Shown: one piece after another, positions 27,063-27,119 of the stretch
Layout: each line of letters starts with the position of its first letter
Position numbering within the stretch: position 1 is the first letter of the stretch
Assembly (NCBI GenBank): GCA_964570525.1
Contig: CAZMYO010000050.1
Coordinates: 1-27,119 of the forward strand
Direction: 5' to 3'
From: CAZMYO01 sp964570525
GTDB taxonomy: Bacteria > Patescibacteriota > Patescibacteriia > Magasanikbacterales > GWA2-37-8
Length of the DNA: 27,119 nt
Notes under the pieces: model-generated
Told to the model about the DNA's origin: nothing
The model's database searches: none
Seen by the model: only the letters and a program-made list of their open reading frames with translations
Program-made: the position numbers and the translations under genes

Positions 27063-27119
27063 TTATTCTTTCAAGATGCCCTGCTCTGATAGTAAATCAA
27101 CGAACTCTTCTATCGCCTT
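27063..27119 (-). CDS. C-terminal end of a further small gene, cut by window edge
   Basis: The minus-strand frame enters from the window edge and reads KAIEEFVDLLSEQGILKE, then TAA at 27065-27063. It looks like the end of a helical protein. Its position, directly before copy 2 of the palindromic element, continues the gene-element-gene-element pattern. Nothing more can be said from 18 residues. Confidence 0.55.
   Translation of the reverse strand, partial: KAIEEFVDLLSEQGILKE

Overview
The window looks like a chromosomal segment of a Patescibacteria (Candidate Phyla Radiation) bacterium, probably from the Parcubacteria side. This is an inference from gene content, not a placement. It rests on an RNase J with a basic N-terminal extension, a membrane-anchored family 5 solute-binding protein, a TrbC/VirB2-like exported pilin of the kind common in these genomes, short SecE and SecG, weak or absent Shine-Dalgarno sequences, and many small orphan genes between housekeeping genes. 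Both tRNA genes lack an encoded CCA.

Layout. 1-4.6 kb, minus strand: RNase J (cut by the window edge), tRNA-Leu(CAG), solute-binding protein, secG. 4.6-9.8 kb, plus strand: a DsbA-like oxidoreductase, a cysteine-rich exported pilin-like protein and uvrA, closed by a strong terminator. 9.8-12.6 kb, minus strand: rplS, gmk, an RluD-type pseudouridine synthase, a tiny membrane protein with a structured leader, and a tRNA with anticodon UAU. 12.7-18.5 kb, plus strand: a PAP2 phosphatase, Nudix hydrolase, nucleotidyltransferase, mltG, a four-helix-bundle gene remnant, queA, then three small orphan genes. 18.6-23.5 kb, minus strand: secE-nusG-(four-helix-bundle gene)-rplK and gyrB with two orphan genes behind it. 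23.6-25.7 kb, plus strand: a membrane protein and rodA/ftsW. 25.9-27.1 kb, minus strand: three small genes separated by two copies of a palindromic, promoter-bearing repeat.

The housekeeping genes are ordinary; the genome plasticity is not. (1) The last codons of gyrB and of queA each occur a second time downstream, with mostly synonymous differences, and small orphan genes lie between the two copies. This looks like small cassettes that entered at gene 3' ends and carried, or restored, the target's 3' end. (2) Degenerate arrays with about 7-nt periodicity (GTAGTC-like words and relatives) sit directly before many start codons and also occur in-frame inside QueA and GyrB. (3) Hairpin-rich dispersed repeats are translated inside QueA and RluD. 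(4) A four-helix-bundle gene flanked by inverted word arrays splits nusG from rplK. (5) A 246-bp element with terminal inverted repeats carries an outward consensus promoter in front of a small gene.

All calls come from reading the sequence and from family knowledge. No database search or folding program was run.
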